Numbered from the stretch's first letter, positions 1-12,787 are shown. The stretch: DNA of 64,000 bases from Rosa chinensis (GCF_002994745.2 NC_037090.1:27758501-27822500), one strand, 5' to 3'. Notes: generated from the letters alone by a model not told the origin. Numbers and translations: made by a program.

Positions 1-1173
1 CTACATGGAGGTAGGCATGGTGCCAACGCCAAAGAGAATGGCACTCTGGCTTTACAGGCCATGGCCCCAGCTAGGATGCGTGGGAGACCCTTGGGTTCGA
101 AGGATACTTTGGCACATTCCAATGCTTTGATCATCAAGACTCAAAATCCGTCTCATGAGTATCTTCCGGGTTATGGTTATCGTTGGGGGACGCCTCAACA
201 TCAGAACCTATTCCTGAGAATATAGAGCTCTATGAAACTTACACTAGTGTACATGAGACGTGGGATAGAAACTCCATCATAATTGATGATGTAGTTGCGC
301 ATTTCGTTACGCATGAGTTTGTTGAGTCTAATGATATCGAACCACTCTCCGTTGATGAATGAATGCCAACGTGGAGAGATTTGGCCTAAATGGAAATATG
401 CGATCCAGGTTAAGTTAGATTCTCTAACGAAGAGGACGATTTTTGAGCCAGTGATGCCAACACCTCCAAACATAAAACCTGTTGACTAATGGGTCTTCAT
501 TAGAAAGCGTAGTGAGAAAAAGAGATGGTAATCTCGCCTTATGGCGCAAGTCTTCTTACAAAATTCCCTGGAATCGACTACGATGAGACATATTCTCTCG
601 TAATAGATGTCATTGCACCCCACTACCCTGTCAGTTTAGTAGTTTCCGAATAACTAAACATGCAGCTTACAATTGTGGTCACTGCGTATCTCTATAGGGA
701 TCTAGATACGGAATATACATGAAGGTTCATGGTGAACTTCATTTACCCAAGTCAAATGGCTCTAGACCATGGAGCGCATTTACAAAGAGGTTGAAACGCT
801 CGCCAAAATGACTACTTGAGCCAAAATGACTACTTGATTAGGAGGGGATATGCCCACGCATTTCCATAACAAGTTTCGAATTCTATCGCGGTTCATGTTG
901 GACATGATCTTCATTAGAAGCCCTTAAAGAGTTAAGGGAAACCGCTGAACATTTGAAATCCGAAGTTTGAGATGAAGGATTTTGGGAGAACACGATTATG
1001 TCTCAGTTTAGAACTTGACCATCGTGTTGATAGATGCTTAGGGATTTTGACAAGGTTAAGCCTTCAAGCACCCCCATGATCGTCCATAGTCTTGATCCTG
1101 AAAAGGATCCTCTTCGTCGAAAGGATGATGACGAAGATGTGTTAGAGACAGAAGTGCCTTACTTAGTACAATA
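1..1173 (+). pseudogene. copia polyprotein remnant (linker and reverse transcriptase, N-terminal part)
   Basis: Bases 1-225 read in one frame as the linker between integrase and reverse transcriptase, with the copia motif MRGRPLGSKDTL, ending in a TAG stop. From about 295 to 490 the frame gives ERGEIWPKWKYAIQ and TIFEPVMPTPPNIKPV, the start of the copia RT (usual form: WPKWKEAIQ...FGPVVQTP..VKPVG). Further pieces follow in shifting frames: GIDYDETYSLVIDVI near 570-615, VTAYLYRDLDTEY near 680-715, KPSSTPMIVHSLDPEKDPL near 1055-1120. Several stops and indels separate them, so no functional protein is made. The next bases continue after the CACTA at 12788. Confidence 0.85.
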
Positions 1174-1395
1174 CACTATACCACAAAGTTAATCAGACAA
1201 CTGTCGAACGACTGTTGTCTGAATGAAAAACCTGCTGTTGTCTAGTAGCCTGATGTCTGATTGACCTCGTTCAGACAACTGTCGATAACAGTTGTCTGTT
1301 GCTCAGTCACACAACACATATAAGCCAAAATTTGTTGTCTGAATTTACCCAAAATCTAATGCGTGTTAACTTAGACAACTGCTTGTTATTTTGGT
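1174..1395. promoter_or_regulatory. CACTA left terminal and subterminal region
   Basis: After the terminal repeat the sequence is crowded with ACAACTGT, TGTTGTCTGA and their reverse complements (for example CAGACAACTGTCG and GACTGTTGTCTGAATG before 1230). In En/Spm-type elements such subterminal motifs bind the TNPA protein; here this role is inferred by position and density. Confidence 0.6.
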
Positions 1396-1935
1396 GTTGA
1401 GTGAAATGAACCTCAGACTACAGATACTTTTTTCCCTGTTGTCTGAAATATATTTAAGATAACAGTTTGAGAGATGTAAGTGTTGTCTGAATGCGTATGA
1501 GATAACAATGTGCCGGAAGAATCTGTTGTCTGAAATGAACCTCAGACTACAGATACTTTTTTCTCCTGTTGTCTGAAATTTATTTAAGATAACAGTTTTC
1601 GAGATGCATGTGTTGTCTGAATGCGTATGAGATAACAATGTGCCGGAAGAATCTGTTGTCTGAAATGAACCTCAGACTACAGATACTTTTTTTCCCTGTT
1701 GTCTGAAATTTATTTAAGATAACAGTTTGCGAGATGTAAGTGTTGTCTGAATGCATATGAGATAACAATGTGCCGGAAGAATCTGTTGTCTGAAATGAAC
1801 CTCAGACTACAGATACTTTTTCCCCTGTTGTCTGAAATTTATTTAAGATAACAGTTTGCGAGATGTAAGTGTTGTCTGAATGCATATGAGATAACAATGT
1901 GCCGGAAGCATCTGTTGTGTTGAATGAACCTCAGA
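1395..1935. repeat. subterminal tandem repeat of the CACTA element, about 130-bp unit, four copies
   Basis: The block CCTCAGACTACAGATACTTT starts at 1411, 1540, 1670 and 1800, with a diverged fifth start near 1928, so the period is 129-130 bp. Each unit holds three TGTTGTCTGA-type sites plus AGATAACAATGTGCCGGAAG. Copies differ by only a few bases. Small reading frames on the minus strand here are repeat translations and were not called. Confidence 0.85.
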
Positions 1936-2345
1936 CATCAGTGATAGTGTGGTCATGTCGTTGCAAGGAATTGCACACAATGTGTCCTTTAGTAAAACTG
2001 TTGTGTGAATGTTCCTCAGACAATAGGTATTATGTGTGTAAATTTATGTGTTGTCTGATGATACTGTACTACCATAATTAATAGCCTTATATATGTTGTT
2101 TGAATTGAATAAGCACTACGGGTACTGATTCTGGAAATAGGCAAATATGAAACACAAATTGGTTCAAATGTCATTTACTATAGCACATCATTGTCATACA
2201 TTGCCAAAACACACCGAAACTAGAAATAGAGTACCCAATTGTTAAAGTATTTCTTACATATTCAAAGTACTAGCTACTGATCCTGTCCAACCAAAACATA
2301 ACCACAAACTTTGAACTAGGTCTCCAAGAAGTACCAACACAAATC

Positions 2346-5300
2346 TTACATATATGTTTTAACCACAAACTTTGCCCACTCAGTTCTGACCACATCGATA
2401 TCCTCCTGGAAATATGCTGCTTTACTTCTTCTCTCCCACTGAAACAAAATGGTTTGTACTTAGTAGTTGACATAATTCCTAAAAAGAATCTATAGAACTC
2501 AATTGTGCAACAACAATGAATCTATGCAACATATATATATATATATAGAACTCAATTGTGCAAAATCACAGTAACCCATATTTCAATTGTGCAAAAGAGT
2601 CTATAATCACAGTAACCCATAATTCCTAAAAAGAATCTATAGAAATCAATTGTGCAAAATCACAGTATAACCCATATTTCAATTGTGCAAAAGAGTCTAT
2701 AATCACAGTAACCCATAATTCCTAAAAAGAATCTATAGAACTCAATTGTGCAAAATCACAGTAACCCATATTTCAATAACCATAATCCAAGCGACCTCAA
2801 CTAGTTTTGCTTACCTTGGTGAAAAAGTCCAAGTTTTTATCCTCCACTATTTCCTTCATGTATCTCATTATAAAATATCCACAATCCTTGTCGGTCTTTT
2901 GCTCCAGAATACCCTAAAAATATTATATTAAATACCAACTATGCAAAAAAAAATCTAGAATAGTCAACTTCTTAGAACTAAAATGATAAAAACTGTTTCA
3001 TAAATTGTACCGCACAGTTTTTCCAGGTAGTTGCTTTTCTGCCTTGCCTTTTGACTTGTGCATTATATATTTTGATGCCGCTTAATATTAACAGAAAATT
3101 TTTGTTAATTCACAGAATATACACAACTACAAACATCAGTTTAAATTACGAGAATTACTAAAAAAACATTCACTTACTTGTCAACAATGTTCTTCCACTC
3201 TCCCATAATTAGTCTCCTCTTTAATGGGTCCATGAAGTAGACTGTGTCTTCTTCAGAGTTTATTACAGTCAGCATCCAGTGACAACTTCAAAGCAAAAAA
3301 ACCAAGTAAAAGTCACATTTGAAGACGAGAGAGACGACAAATCACAATATTCAGCAGCATATCAGTTTCATAATGCATGTATACAATATTTGAAGAGTGC
3401 ATACCCTGAGTTATATGGCAACAAAATAATCTGGCCACGCTTTGCCTTTTTCAGCCTATCGGCTATTGCACGGGAACGCTCAATTGGATTGCCACACCCA
3501 ATGGCACCAGTTTTTGTACTGTCCATAAATCCAACCATGTCCACCATCTTTGACTTCCTCAACACACCATAAAGATGGCTACAAATCAAAGAATGCAACA
3601 TGAAACCACAATTTTTAAGACACGTATATTCTTAAATTCCAACTAAAGCTACTAGATTACCTCATATAGATGCTGATGCAGCTGCCCGATACTTCCTTCA
3701 TGGTGGCAAAGTTATTAACATCGTTTTTATTCACACATGTTTTGAACGAATGTCCAAAAATCTTTTCATCAAAATTGCAGATAATTGTCTTCCCATTTGT
3801 GAGTGTTTCTTTGGCCCATATGCATACCGCTTTAAGGGAGGGAGGGAGGGTTGTTGGCAATGATGCCATGTCTATATCTTCTTCATGATACTTATCTTCT
3901 TCTACTCTTTTTCTCTTTCTCATTCCTCTACTCTTTGCTGCCATTTTCTTATGTAACAAAAAAATGGAACAAATCATTAGGGACAAGTCATTTGCAAAGA
4001 TTTACTTTAAGAAACATTTAAATCAAGTTATAAGTAGTATTTGTTACCTGAAACTCTACTGGAAAAACAATAAGGTTTTTAGGCCAAGCCACATAAGTCC
4101 CAATAGCATCACGAACCGTCATTATTTCGTTTTCGATTGGAAATGGAAGCTTGGCTTCATCCACTAGAGAGCGTACAATCGATACACGCATGTTTCCCTC
4201 GCCCAATGGAACACCATGGATAAGCTGGCTGTTGTTTTCATTATTGACTTCTATAACTGTTGCAATAGCTACAACGTTATCGGTTGAACCTAAAGCTAAA
4301 TGGCACTCTTTCCCAATTGTCTGTGCCTACAAAATGAAAAAGTACATTTAATGAGATACTAAATAAAATAATTGAATGTATAACCTGGCAGCATAACACA
4401 TCAGCAAACTTAACAATATAATAAATTTACAATTACCTGAAATTCACCCTCCTGGATTTCCAGATCAACAACCACGAGACCAATTGGCTGACCCTTCTCA
4501 ATAGCATTCAAATTCACACCATCAATGGGATTCACAACTTCCACAGGCTCCTCAACATGAGGTTCTAAATCCAAAGACTTTCTAACAGTGGAGGGAATCT
4601 GTTTTTCAATTGCGTTGGCAGCCTTCTCATGCATATTTGAACTTCCTTGTCCAGAACCAACTTCCCTATCAATGGTGGAATCTTTGGGGGATTCAGTTAC
4701 CATAGGATTCATCAACACCCTTGCTTCTAACGTCTTCAACCTCTCCTCCCAAATTGCTCGTTCTTTTGCTAGAATCTTCTCCCTTTCTTGTTCCATTATT
4801 TTCTGAACACTTAACCTAAGACTCTGTTCAACACTTTGCTTTCGGCGTTTTGGGAGGTTAAAGTATGCAGCTTGCCTCACATTTGCCCCTACACCTCTAA
4901 TTATTCCAGTATGCTCAGGATTTCCTAATGCTAAAGTTAACACATCATCTGAACCAGAAGTGCTTAACTCTCCCTCAGCCTCTTTTTTCTTCAAATCAGC
5001 CTACAAAATATAAATGATGAGGTTTAGATATAAGCAAGCACTGATGTGGTAAACATTACATTTGCAATGCCTTTTCACAAACCAAATAGAAACTTACAAT
5101 TTCTTTGGCCTTCTCCTCTACTAAAGGATCTTTAAATCCTCCATTCTTATCTTGACGTGCTTTGATCCACATGGTTGCACGATCAAGTTCAGCTTCATCC
5201 ATAGTTGCAGACTACATAAATTGATTAAGTCAATATCTATACCATTGTACATAGACATTAATGAATCAATAAACACAAACAATGAAACCAAAAATTGATT

Positions 5301-6266
5301 ACTGACCAGTTCTTCCTCCAATCCAGCGTACCCTTTACGTGACAGCCGATGAGGATACTTACTTAAGGCTCGTTTTCTTTTTTGTTTCTCATGGAGTTCC
5401 TATATATCAATGTCCAGTCAATGCTATCTTAACTTGTAAACAATAAATGCAAAACAAAAATATTAGGTTATAATAGTTCTGAGTTAACTTACTAGAAATG
5501 AGTCAGATAACCTATCTTGTACAAAAATCTCCCAGTCATCTTGATTAATGAAAAGATAGTCCTTTGGTCGAGATTCGATAATTTCAAGGTTATCTCTATG
5601 TGGGAGAATGTAGCGGGTGGTCAAATGACTCTTGAACTCTCTCCATTTTGCTCCTGCTGAGATTAAGACCATTCTTTTGTGTTCTGGACGCAACAAAAAT
5701 GACAACTGCATACAAGAAAATAGCAGAAAGCACACATCAGGAAGTACTTTAACAAATAAGCATATAGTTAACACATAATAGATACCAATAGAACCACACA
5801 CAAAAAAAAAAAAGTGCAGTTCTCATACCTTTATGCCTTCCCAGATTTTATTTTTTTGTTCCACTAAAACATCCTTCCATGTAGGTATCGAGATTGGAAC
5901 CTTCTTGCTAGCTAACACCCCAATATATGACTGCATTTCTTTACCAGCTTTCCCTATGGGTTGTCCTTTCTGGTTGAACTGAACTGTCATCCTCTTTCCA
6001 ATTATTTTTCGTCTCACTATACGAGACATTGTCACACACCCTCGTTTAAGCAACTTCAGTCCTTCCCTTTTCATAGCTCTTTTACCCTTCAATCTCTTTT
6101 GTCGTTTCAATGACAACTTTGATGCAGCTTGTACTGAAGTTCCCCTTGATGTTGCTCCATTGGATCGCTTGGTATTGCTAGACCTTGTCCCTCTCAGCTG
6201 AATTTCCCTCATTCTTTTGGCCATTGCTACTGCTTGAGATGAAGGTCTTCGCGTAGAAGGTGCCAT
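2346..6266 (-). CDS. CACTA TNPA-like protein fused to a Ulp1-type cysteine protease (12 exons)
   Basis: Twelve exons join in frame with GT-AG borders: 6266-5829, 5705-5493, 5399-5307, 5211-5098, 5000-4437, 4326-4048, 3947-3661, 3578-3405, 3285-3178, 3080-3011, 2913-2815, 2438-2346; about 843 residues. Residues 1-120 are very basic (probable nuclear/DNA-binding). About 100-460 matches the plant transposase_24/TNP1 type, with a coiled coil around 345-380. Exon 6 (475-567) looks like DUF8039 (HGVPLGEGNMRVSI, YVAWPKNLIVFP). The C-terminal third is a Ulp1/SENP C48 peptidase: HLYGVLRKSK, then GCHWMLTVI (His about 723), YFMDP (Asp about 740) and QKTDKDCGYFIMRYM (Cys about 791). The His-Asp spacing of 17 equals that of yeast Ulp1 (His514, Asp531). 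It is probably the end-binding partner of the transposase; the protease substrate is unknown. Exon borders are my own reading and need transcript support. Confidence 0.8.
2537..2780. repeat. direct repeat, about 95-bp unit, 2.5 copies
   Basis: CAATTGTGCAAAATCACAGT-type blocks begin near 2553, 2647 and 2743, each followed by AACCCATATTTC and, after the first two, by AACCCATAATTCC. A short (AT)n run at 2531-2547 precedes it. It lies in the last intron of the TNPA-like/protease gene. Confidence 0.75.
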
Positions 6267-6542
6267 TATCTGGAAGCACAAAACCATATACAATCAGCTC
6301 TTTTCATTTATAATATTTAAATGCTGCGATAGCCTACAAAACATAAAACCAAATACAATCGAAGTTCATAACATTTAAGTGATGCGATAAGTAAATGGGA
6401 ATTCAACCATTAAGCATTATAAGTATTCATCAAAAACAGATCAATACATGTCAAAAGTGCATCAAAATTAATGCCTATACTATAAAAACATATCGAAGAA
6501 TCCTAAGCGACCTCTAACTTAAACAGATAACTTTGATAGTAA

Positions 6543-9500
6543 TCATTTATCAACCCATATCCCTTCGTTCCCTTCTCGCATGTAGTGGTTCTCATCATCA
6601 TCAACTATATTGTCATATGACTCAATTGCTGGCATTGTTGCTATAAAGGGCTGCTGCTCAACTTCCAAATTTTCAAGCTCTTCTGCTTCATCACTATCAT
6701 TTGCATAATCTCTATCAGGACATGTTATAACTACTGACCAATCATCATCAAGAGGATCAGCTACATACCATACTTGTTTCACATCCTTACCTAAAACAAA
6801 AGGATCACTCACATGACCTATCCTATTCAAGTTTACCAACGTAAACCCAAACTCATCTACTTTAATGCCTTTGGCGTTTTCAACCCAATCGCACTTGAAC
6901 ACAGGAATTCTAAACCTTTGATAGTCCATCTCCCAAATTGTTGTAATCACTCCATAAAATTGCATATCATCCAATTTTGGGTTTTTGTCCTTTGCACTAG
7001 CTACTTGTAAAGCACGGGCATGTAGGCTAACACCGCTGTTTTGCACTTTTCTTACATCGTCGCGTTCTTTGGTATTGAAATGAACCCCGTTAACCATGTA
7101 ACTACAAAAAGTAGGTACATCTGGATTTGGTCCATCTGCAATCCACCTTAAAGTTTCAGAGATATCATTATTAGGATTGCTGAATTCTTCAAGAACCTGC
7201 GTAAACATATAAAATATATTACTGCACAGCCACTTATTAAAAAAAAAAAACTAATGAAGATTACTGAAACTAAATCGATAGTTTTGTTATTTACCTTCTC
7301 CTTAATCCACTTAGCAAAAGTTTTATTTTGCTTATTAGTCAACCAGTTCTGATTATCTTTGAATTTAGGATAGGTAAGCTCCAAAATCTCCATATGCTTA
7401 CTGTAAAAAAGATATATATGTGATTAGTACCAACATTAATAAACTAAACAGACATGCAGAAGTGTAAATAAAACCTAAAAAATGTAACAAAAACTTACAT
7501 GAAGTATGGTCTTGCCTCCTCTGTATTCTGTAATACACAAAGATGTGCTAGTTCCAACTCCCTTCCATAAATGGACACAACAGTAGCACCAGATAACGGT
7601 TTGGTGCAGCTTTCATCAAAAATGCCTATTGATGGGATGCCAACTGTATTTTCACCAGAAAGTATACGATCTGAGCAAAATTCCACTGCTTCTTCAACAA
7701 CATATGACTCAGCAATGCAACCCTCTGGATGGTTTCGATTTCTAACATACCCTTTGAGGGTTTTCATGTACCTTTCAAAAGGGTACATCCACCTAAAGAA
7801 AACTGGTCCACAAAGCTCAACTTCTCTAACAAGATGGACTGTGAGATGAATCATGATATCAAAGAAGGATGGTGGAAAATACTTCTCAAGCTCACAAACT
7901 GTCAAAACTAGATCTTCTTGCATTTTTTTCAGCTTCCTAACATCTATCACTTTGCTGCATATTGCCTTAAAAAAGAGACAAAACCGAATGATTGCAAACC
8001 GGACTGGTTTCTCCAAACTTGAACGTATAGCAATCGGTAGTAGCTGTTGCATAACCATATGACAATCATGTGATTTGAGACCAACCAGCCTTAAGTCATC
8101 TAAGGAAACAAGGTTCCTTATATTTGAGGAAATGCCGTAAGGACCCTTCATGTTGAAAAAAGACATGCACATTGCTCTCTTCTCTTCTAGCAGCAGATTC
8201 CAACATGCCAAAGGCAACTTGTCTTTCTTTTGCCCTGGTGTTGGTCCCAAACCAGTCCTTATGCCCATTTCCACCAGATCCAACCTAGCAGCGACTCCAT
8301 CTTTCGTTTTTCCAGGAATATTGAATAATGTACCAATAATACTATCGCATACATTCTTCTCAATGTGCATGACATCGAGATTATGTCGAACCGGAAGAAA
8401 TTTCCAATACTCAAGTTCGAAGAATATGGACTTCTTCTTCCAACAAGGTCTGGTTTGGTCTTCCAAACCCTTATATATTGGAAGAGGATTCTTTTTACCG
8501 AATGACCAGGTCATGCCCTTAACCCTTTTTAATACCTCTTCTCCACTTAAGGGTTCAGGGGCAGTTTCAAACTCCAGTAAGTTATTGAACTCTTTGGTCA
8601 GCCTTCGGTAAGGATGATGGCGCGGTAACCATCTCCGGTGACCAATATGGCTCATTTTCTGTCCATGAGATAGCCGATGTGGTTTTGTGTTCTCACAACA
8701 TATAGGACAGCCATTGTACCCCTTAGTAACACTACCCGATAAGTTCCCATAAGCGGGAAAGTCGTTAATCGTCCAAAACAAAACAGCTCTCAGTTTAAAG
8801 TATTCTCCTCTAAATGCATCATACACTCCATCTATCCCATCCCACAAAGCTTTTAAATCGTCAATCAAGGGCTGCATGTATACATCAATGTCATTTCCGG
8901 GTTGCTTAGGTCCAGAAATCAATAAAGTCAGCATCATGAACTTCCTTTTCATGCATAGCCATGGAGGGAGGTTATACGTAACTAGTATAACTGGCCAGCA
9001 TGAATATCTACTACTCAAAGAGCTGTGGGGATTAAAACCATCAGATGAAAGTGCAAGTCTAAGGTTCCTAGGGTCATTACCAAATTCTGGCCATTTTTGG
9101 TCCACTAACTTCCAAGTAGGGGCATCTGCAGGATGACGCATAAACTCATCCTTCCTCCTTTCATTCGCATGCCAAGTTAGGTTATGGGAAGTTTTTGTCG
9201 ATTGAAACATGCGTTTGAAACGTGGGATTGGGGGAAAGTACCACAACACCTTCCCGGGTACCCCTTGCTTCTCGATATTATCTTTGCCTAATTTCCACCT
9301 AGACTCCCCACATGTAGGACAACTACTCGCATCAGCATGCTGTCCTCTGTACAAAATACAGTCATTAGGACATGCATGGATCTTTTTATAGTCCATTCCT
9401 AATGTAGCCAAAGTCTTCTTAGCCTCATAATGCGAACCAGGTATCTCATTACCCTCAGGGAGAAATATTCCGATCATGATCAACATGTCAGAATAGCACA

Positions 9501-10026
9501 CATCGGACATTCCATGTTTTGCTTTAAGGTTATAAGTCTGTATAAGTGCATTTAACTTTGTGTGCTTGGTACAACCGGGATACAAAGCTTTATCTCCATC
9601 CTCAACTAACCTCATGAAGTCATTCGATTCTACAGAATACTGCTCATCCTCACCATTTTCAAAAAACTCTTCATCTTCACTAGCCCCTTTTTCTTCCTGA
9701 TCTCCCAACCCTATATTATCTGCTGCATCTCCATCTTCTACCATATCTACAGTAGCTTCAGATTCCCCTTCATTAGCATTCACTGTTGCCCTAGATGGTT
9801 CCCCATGCCATACCCAATCTTTGTAACTCTCATCTACACCATTAAAATATAGATGATCTTTTATAACCCTGGCTGAGAACATCCCATCTATGCTCCCACA
9901 TTTCGAACAGGGACAGCAGATATTATTTACATCACTAGCATTCTCTACAGCAAACCTAAGGAATTCCTCAACACCTAACTCATATGTGCGTGATCTTCTA
10001 TCAGCATACATCCAAGACTTATCCAT
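6543..10026 (-). CDS. CACTA transposase, TNP2/TNPD type (three exons)
   Basis: The DNA-cutting enzyme of the CACTA element. Exons are 10026-7499, 7400-7295 and 7196-6543, with GT-AG introns and matching phases, giving about 1095 residues without a stop. The start MDKSWMYADRRS (10026) was chosen over a Met 6 codons upstream because this family begins this way. Order of domains: N-terminal transposase-associated domain with the Cys cluster CCPCSKCG (residues about 3-80); transposase family tnp2 (about 170-400, including the zinc-like ILYRG..ADASSCPTCG stretch); the NLDVMHIEKNVCDSIIGTL block; DUF4218 with FFDIMIHLTVHLVREVELCG; and in exon 3 DUF4216 (VNGVHFNTKERDD, VFKCDWVEN). Domain names are from family knowledge. 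All usual parts are present, so it is likely functional. The acidic residue run around 110-150 is normal for the family. Confidence 0.9.
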
Positions 10027-12180
10027 TCTAAAAACAAAACACATTCAAATTCAAAGAACTTGGAAAAGCATTCCCCTCTATATCAACACAATGCAGCTAC
10101 TTTAAAAGAAGAAAGCCAATTCAAATCAGATGTTTTCGACTTATAAGTATGTTTTCCATATTGCAGAATAACATAAAGAACCTGCATTACCAGAATATGG
10201 CCATATTCTGTTTTATTGTCCAAATGTAAACCATTTATAAAATTAACATCTCTAAGCTTTAATGCAAGGCATATATACATCGATCCCATAACTCAAAAGC
10301 ACAACCAGCAAACCAGAAGGCATATATACATCAAATAACTCACAACCACAAGCAGCAAACTACAAGGCATGAGTCCTATCTATAAGGTCATGTTCAGAGA
10401 AGAAATTAAGAGACATACCTTAAGGATAGCAAGCTTAACTCAGCCCAGCGATACCAGCTAACCTTCTTCAACCCTCAGATCTTTAGATACCAACCAACCT
10501 TCCCTATCAAGAGCAATAGATGAACTATTAAAAACAACTCTAGGCAAGGCGGAAATTATAAATCAACATGCATGCTATCACCCAATGCCTATACCATATA
10601 CCTTTAGTAGCTATATAAACACCAATATTAATAAAAACCAAAGGAGAGCTTTAAATGTAGGTATTCTATTACAATAAATTCAATGTTAACAAAAACACAT
10701 ACATCTAGTTAACCTGTAACAAAACTTAAAGATAAAAACTTGATTCCCACACTAGAGACCATCCAATGCCACAATTGTTGAGAGTTCTAAAGCCCATGCT
10801 TATTTATTGAAATTACAATTCAGCTAATGATCACAAATTTTGAATAAATGCACTGCCCGATGGTATGAGATATAAACACATTAGATCTTGGAGTAATAAT
10901 TCCTGGAGAAAAAAATTAAGCTAACAAGTTTTACACCAATAAAAATTATATGAACTAGCAACAAGGCTGCAATGCTAAAAATAAAACCAATAAACCACCA
11001 TGCAACAATAAAATGTTTACTGCAAAATTACATAGGTATCTGCTTCTTCTTTTTTTACCAAAATTACATTCATTCGTCTACTGCAACAACTCTGGACAAT
11101 GAAATTTTCAGCAAATGAATGGATCGATTTGAAACAAAACCGTGACATCTATTGATCATTCACGATTAATGTTTGCACGGAAAATAACATTCTTAATTTA
11201 TACTCTCCTATAAATTGTGAAATCATAGATGTTTGTATATATAGAACTCCATTATATATACACGTAAAATATGATAATAAAGAAATAGATTGGTCAACTT
11301 TTCATAACTAATAAGCAAGTTGGCCTACCCTTAATGCTCTCCTCATCTTACTTTGTCTTATGCTTGATATTCAATTCGCGTGGCATGGAAGCTTCAGTTA
11401 GCTTTATCAGTTCAGTATTGAAATTTTCAACATCTGAAATATTCTCCTCAGTTCAAGATGATGGATTGATGGATATCCTGTCCTCATCTTGAATATTAAT
11501 TGCTGATTTGATCATGAAATATACATATTCAATAAGTTAATTGCAATATCATTCAGCTTTATCAATTAAATAATTGTCTGAGTTATTTGGTAATGTTATG
11601 GAACAAGATGAGGGTCAAGTTTGCCAGAAAAGGAAGAAGATAAAAGTAAAGAAGTGACGCGCGCACAATTATAAAAAAATAATAATAAAAAAAATAATGA
11701 TTGGAAATCGGTAATTTTCGCTCTATGAGATTGTTCACACCCAGACTTCAAAGTTCATACACAGTACACAGTAAAGACTGCCATAGACAACAAATCAACA
11801 TCTATAACAAATCAACATCTATACAAATCAACAAATCAACAAATCAACATCCAGATTTCAATATAAAAAGCATGATTCTTACAACAACAAAAAGAGACGG
11901 AGTTTGATCACCTTTGAGCCCCCTCAAGTCAAAAAACTCAGCAGCTCCAGAAAGACCCCATGCAGAAGAGTTGGAATTAGAGAGAACCCATCAAAGTTTT
12001 AGAGCAACAGTGGCGACAAAAGGTGAGGAAGAATCAAAAGGGTCTTGAATTGGAACGGAGAGAAATAGAAAGGTCTTTAAGAACAAATTGAGTTATGAAA
12101 CCCAGAAGATTTAAACCAAGAAGAACGAGGGTGAGTCTCGGTCGACGGAGACAGCCCACTGAGAGTGTATCGAGTGTGAG
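10027..12180 (-). other. CACTA 5' non-coding region upstream of the transposase
   Basis: About 2.1 kb of AT-rich sequence with no reading frame that resembles a known domain. By position it should hold the element promoter, 5' leader and possibly leader introns. A purine-rich, GC-richer block follows at 11900-12480. Confidence 0.5.
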
Positions 12181-12545
12181 TGAGAGCGAGAGTGAGTGAG
12201 ATAGAGGCTTGACGAGGGTGAAAGGGTGAACTGGATTGAGGGTGAGGGGGATTGATAGTGAGTCAGAGTAAGGCTGAGAGCAATGGTGAGGGAAAGAAAG
12301 GCTGAGAGCGATTTTGGGTGGGAGAATGACCTAATTTTTTAGCTAAGGGAGGGAACACGATTTTGGTGAGTCAGAGAGGCTGAGAGCGATTTTGGGTGGG
12401 AGAATGACCTAATTTTTTAGCAAAGGGAGGGAACACGATTTTGGCGATTCCAAAGAGGCCGAGAGCGGTTTGGGTGGGAGTTCTTGGTTTTTTTTTTTTG
12501 GAGAGATCTTGGTTTTTTAGCTAAGGGAAGGAAACAAGATTTTGG
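12180..12545. repeat. purine-rich direct repeats at the CACTA 5' side, about 78-bp unit
   Basis: GCTGAGAGCGATTTTGGGTG starts at 12301 and again at 12379, and a diverged copy (GCCGAGAGCGGTTTGGGTG) at 12458. The shared block includes GGGAGAATGACCTAATTTTT and GGGAGGGAACACGATTTTGG. It resembles the GC-rich leader regions of En/Spm elements; a regulatory role is inferred only. Confidence 0.7.
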
Positions 12546-12594
12546 TTTTGAGTGGAAAAAAATAAATGTAAATTAATTGTTTGTTTGTTTTTTC

Positions 12595-12784
12595 CATTAT
12601 TCAGACAACAGATGTCCTTATAACTGTTGTCTGAAATATCTCAAATTTAACAAATAACGATGTGTTGGATGAGTAGAGGGTGAAACGACTGGTTTAAAAA
12701 ATCTGTCGTCTGATTAACTCGGACAACAGCAAAAACTCATGTGTTGTGTGATGACTGTCGTGTGATTAACTTATTCTAGTAGTG
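12595..12784. promoter_or_regulatory. CACTA right subterminal and terminal region
   Basis: Contains CAGACAACAGATG, CTGTTGTCTGAA, GGACAACAGC, GTGTTGTGTGATG and GTCGTGTGATTAAC, i.e. the same family of sites as the left end, finishing in TTATTCTAGTAGTG. Probable binding sites of the element's TNPA-like protein. Confidence 0.6.
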
Positions 12785-12787
12785 ATA

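Larger units (their letters stand above)
1174..12784 (-). mobile_element. CACTA (En/Spm) transposon, full length, probably autonomous
   Basis: The left end is CACTATACCACAAAGTTAAT and the right end, read on the minus strand, is CACTACTAGAATAAGTTAAT; both share CACTA and the block AGTTAATCA. A perfect 3-bp duplication ATA lies at 1171-1173 and 12785-12787, and deleting element plus one ATA restores the copia reading frame. Size is 11,611 bp, typical for autonomous plant CACTA elements. Both element genes run on the minus strand, transposase first (10026-6543), then the TNPA-like/protease gene (6266-2346). Subterminal regions carry many TGTTGTCTGA-type motifs in both orientations. Open genes and an exact TSD suggest a recent insertion; present activity cannot be judged from one copy. 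Confidence 0.95.

Noticed and set aside
7571..9391. Several plus-strand frames within the transposase region
   Set aside because: Antisense shadows of the long minus-strand transposase exon; no domain match.
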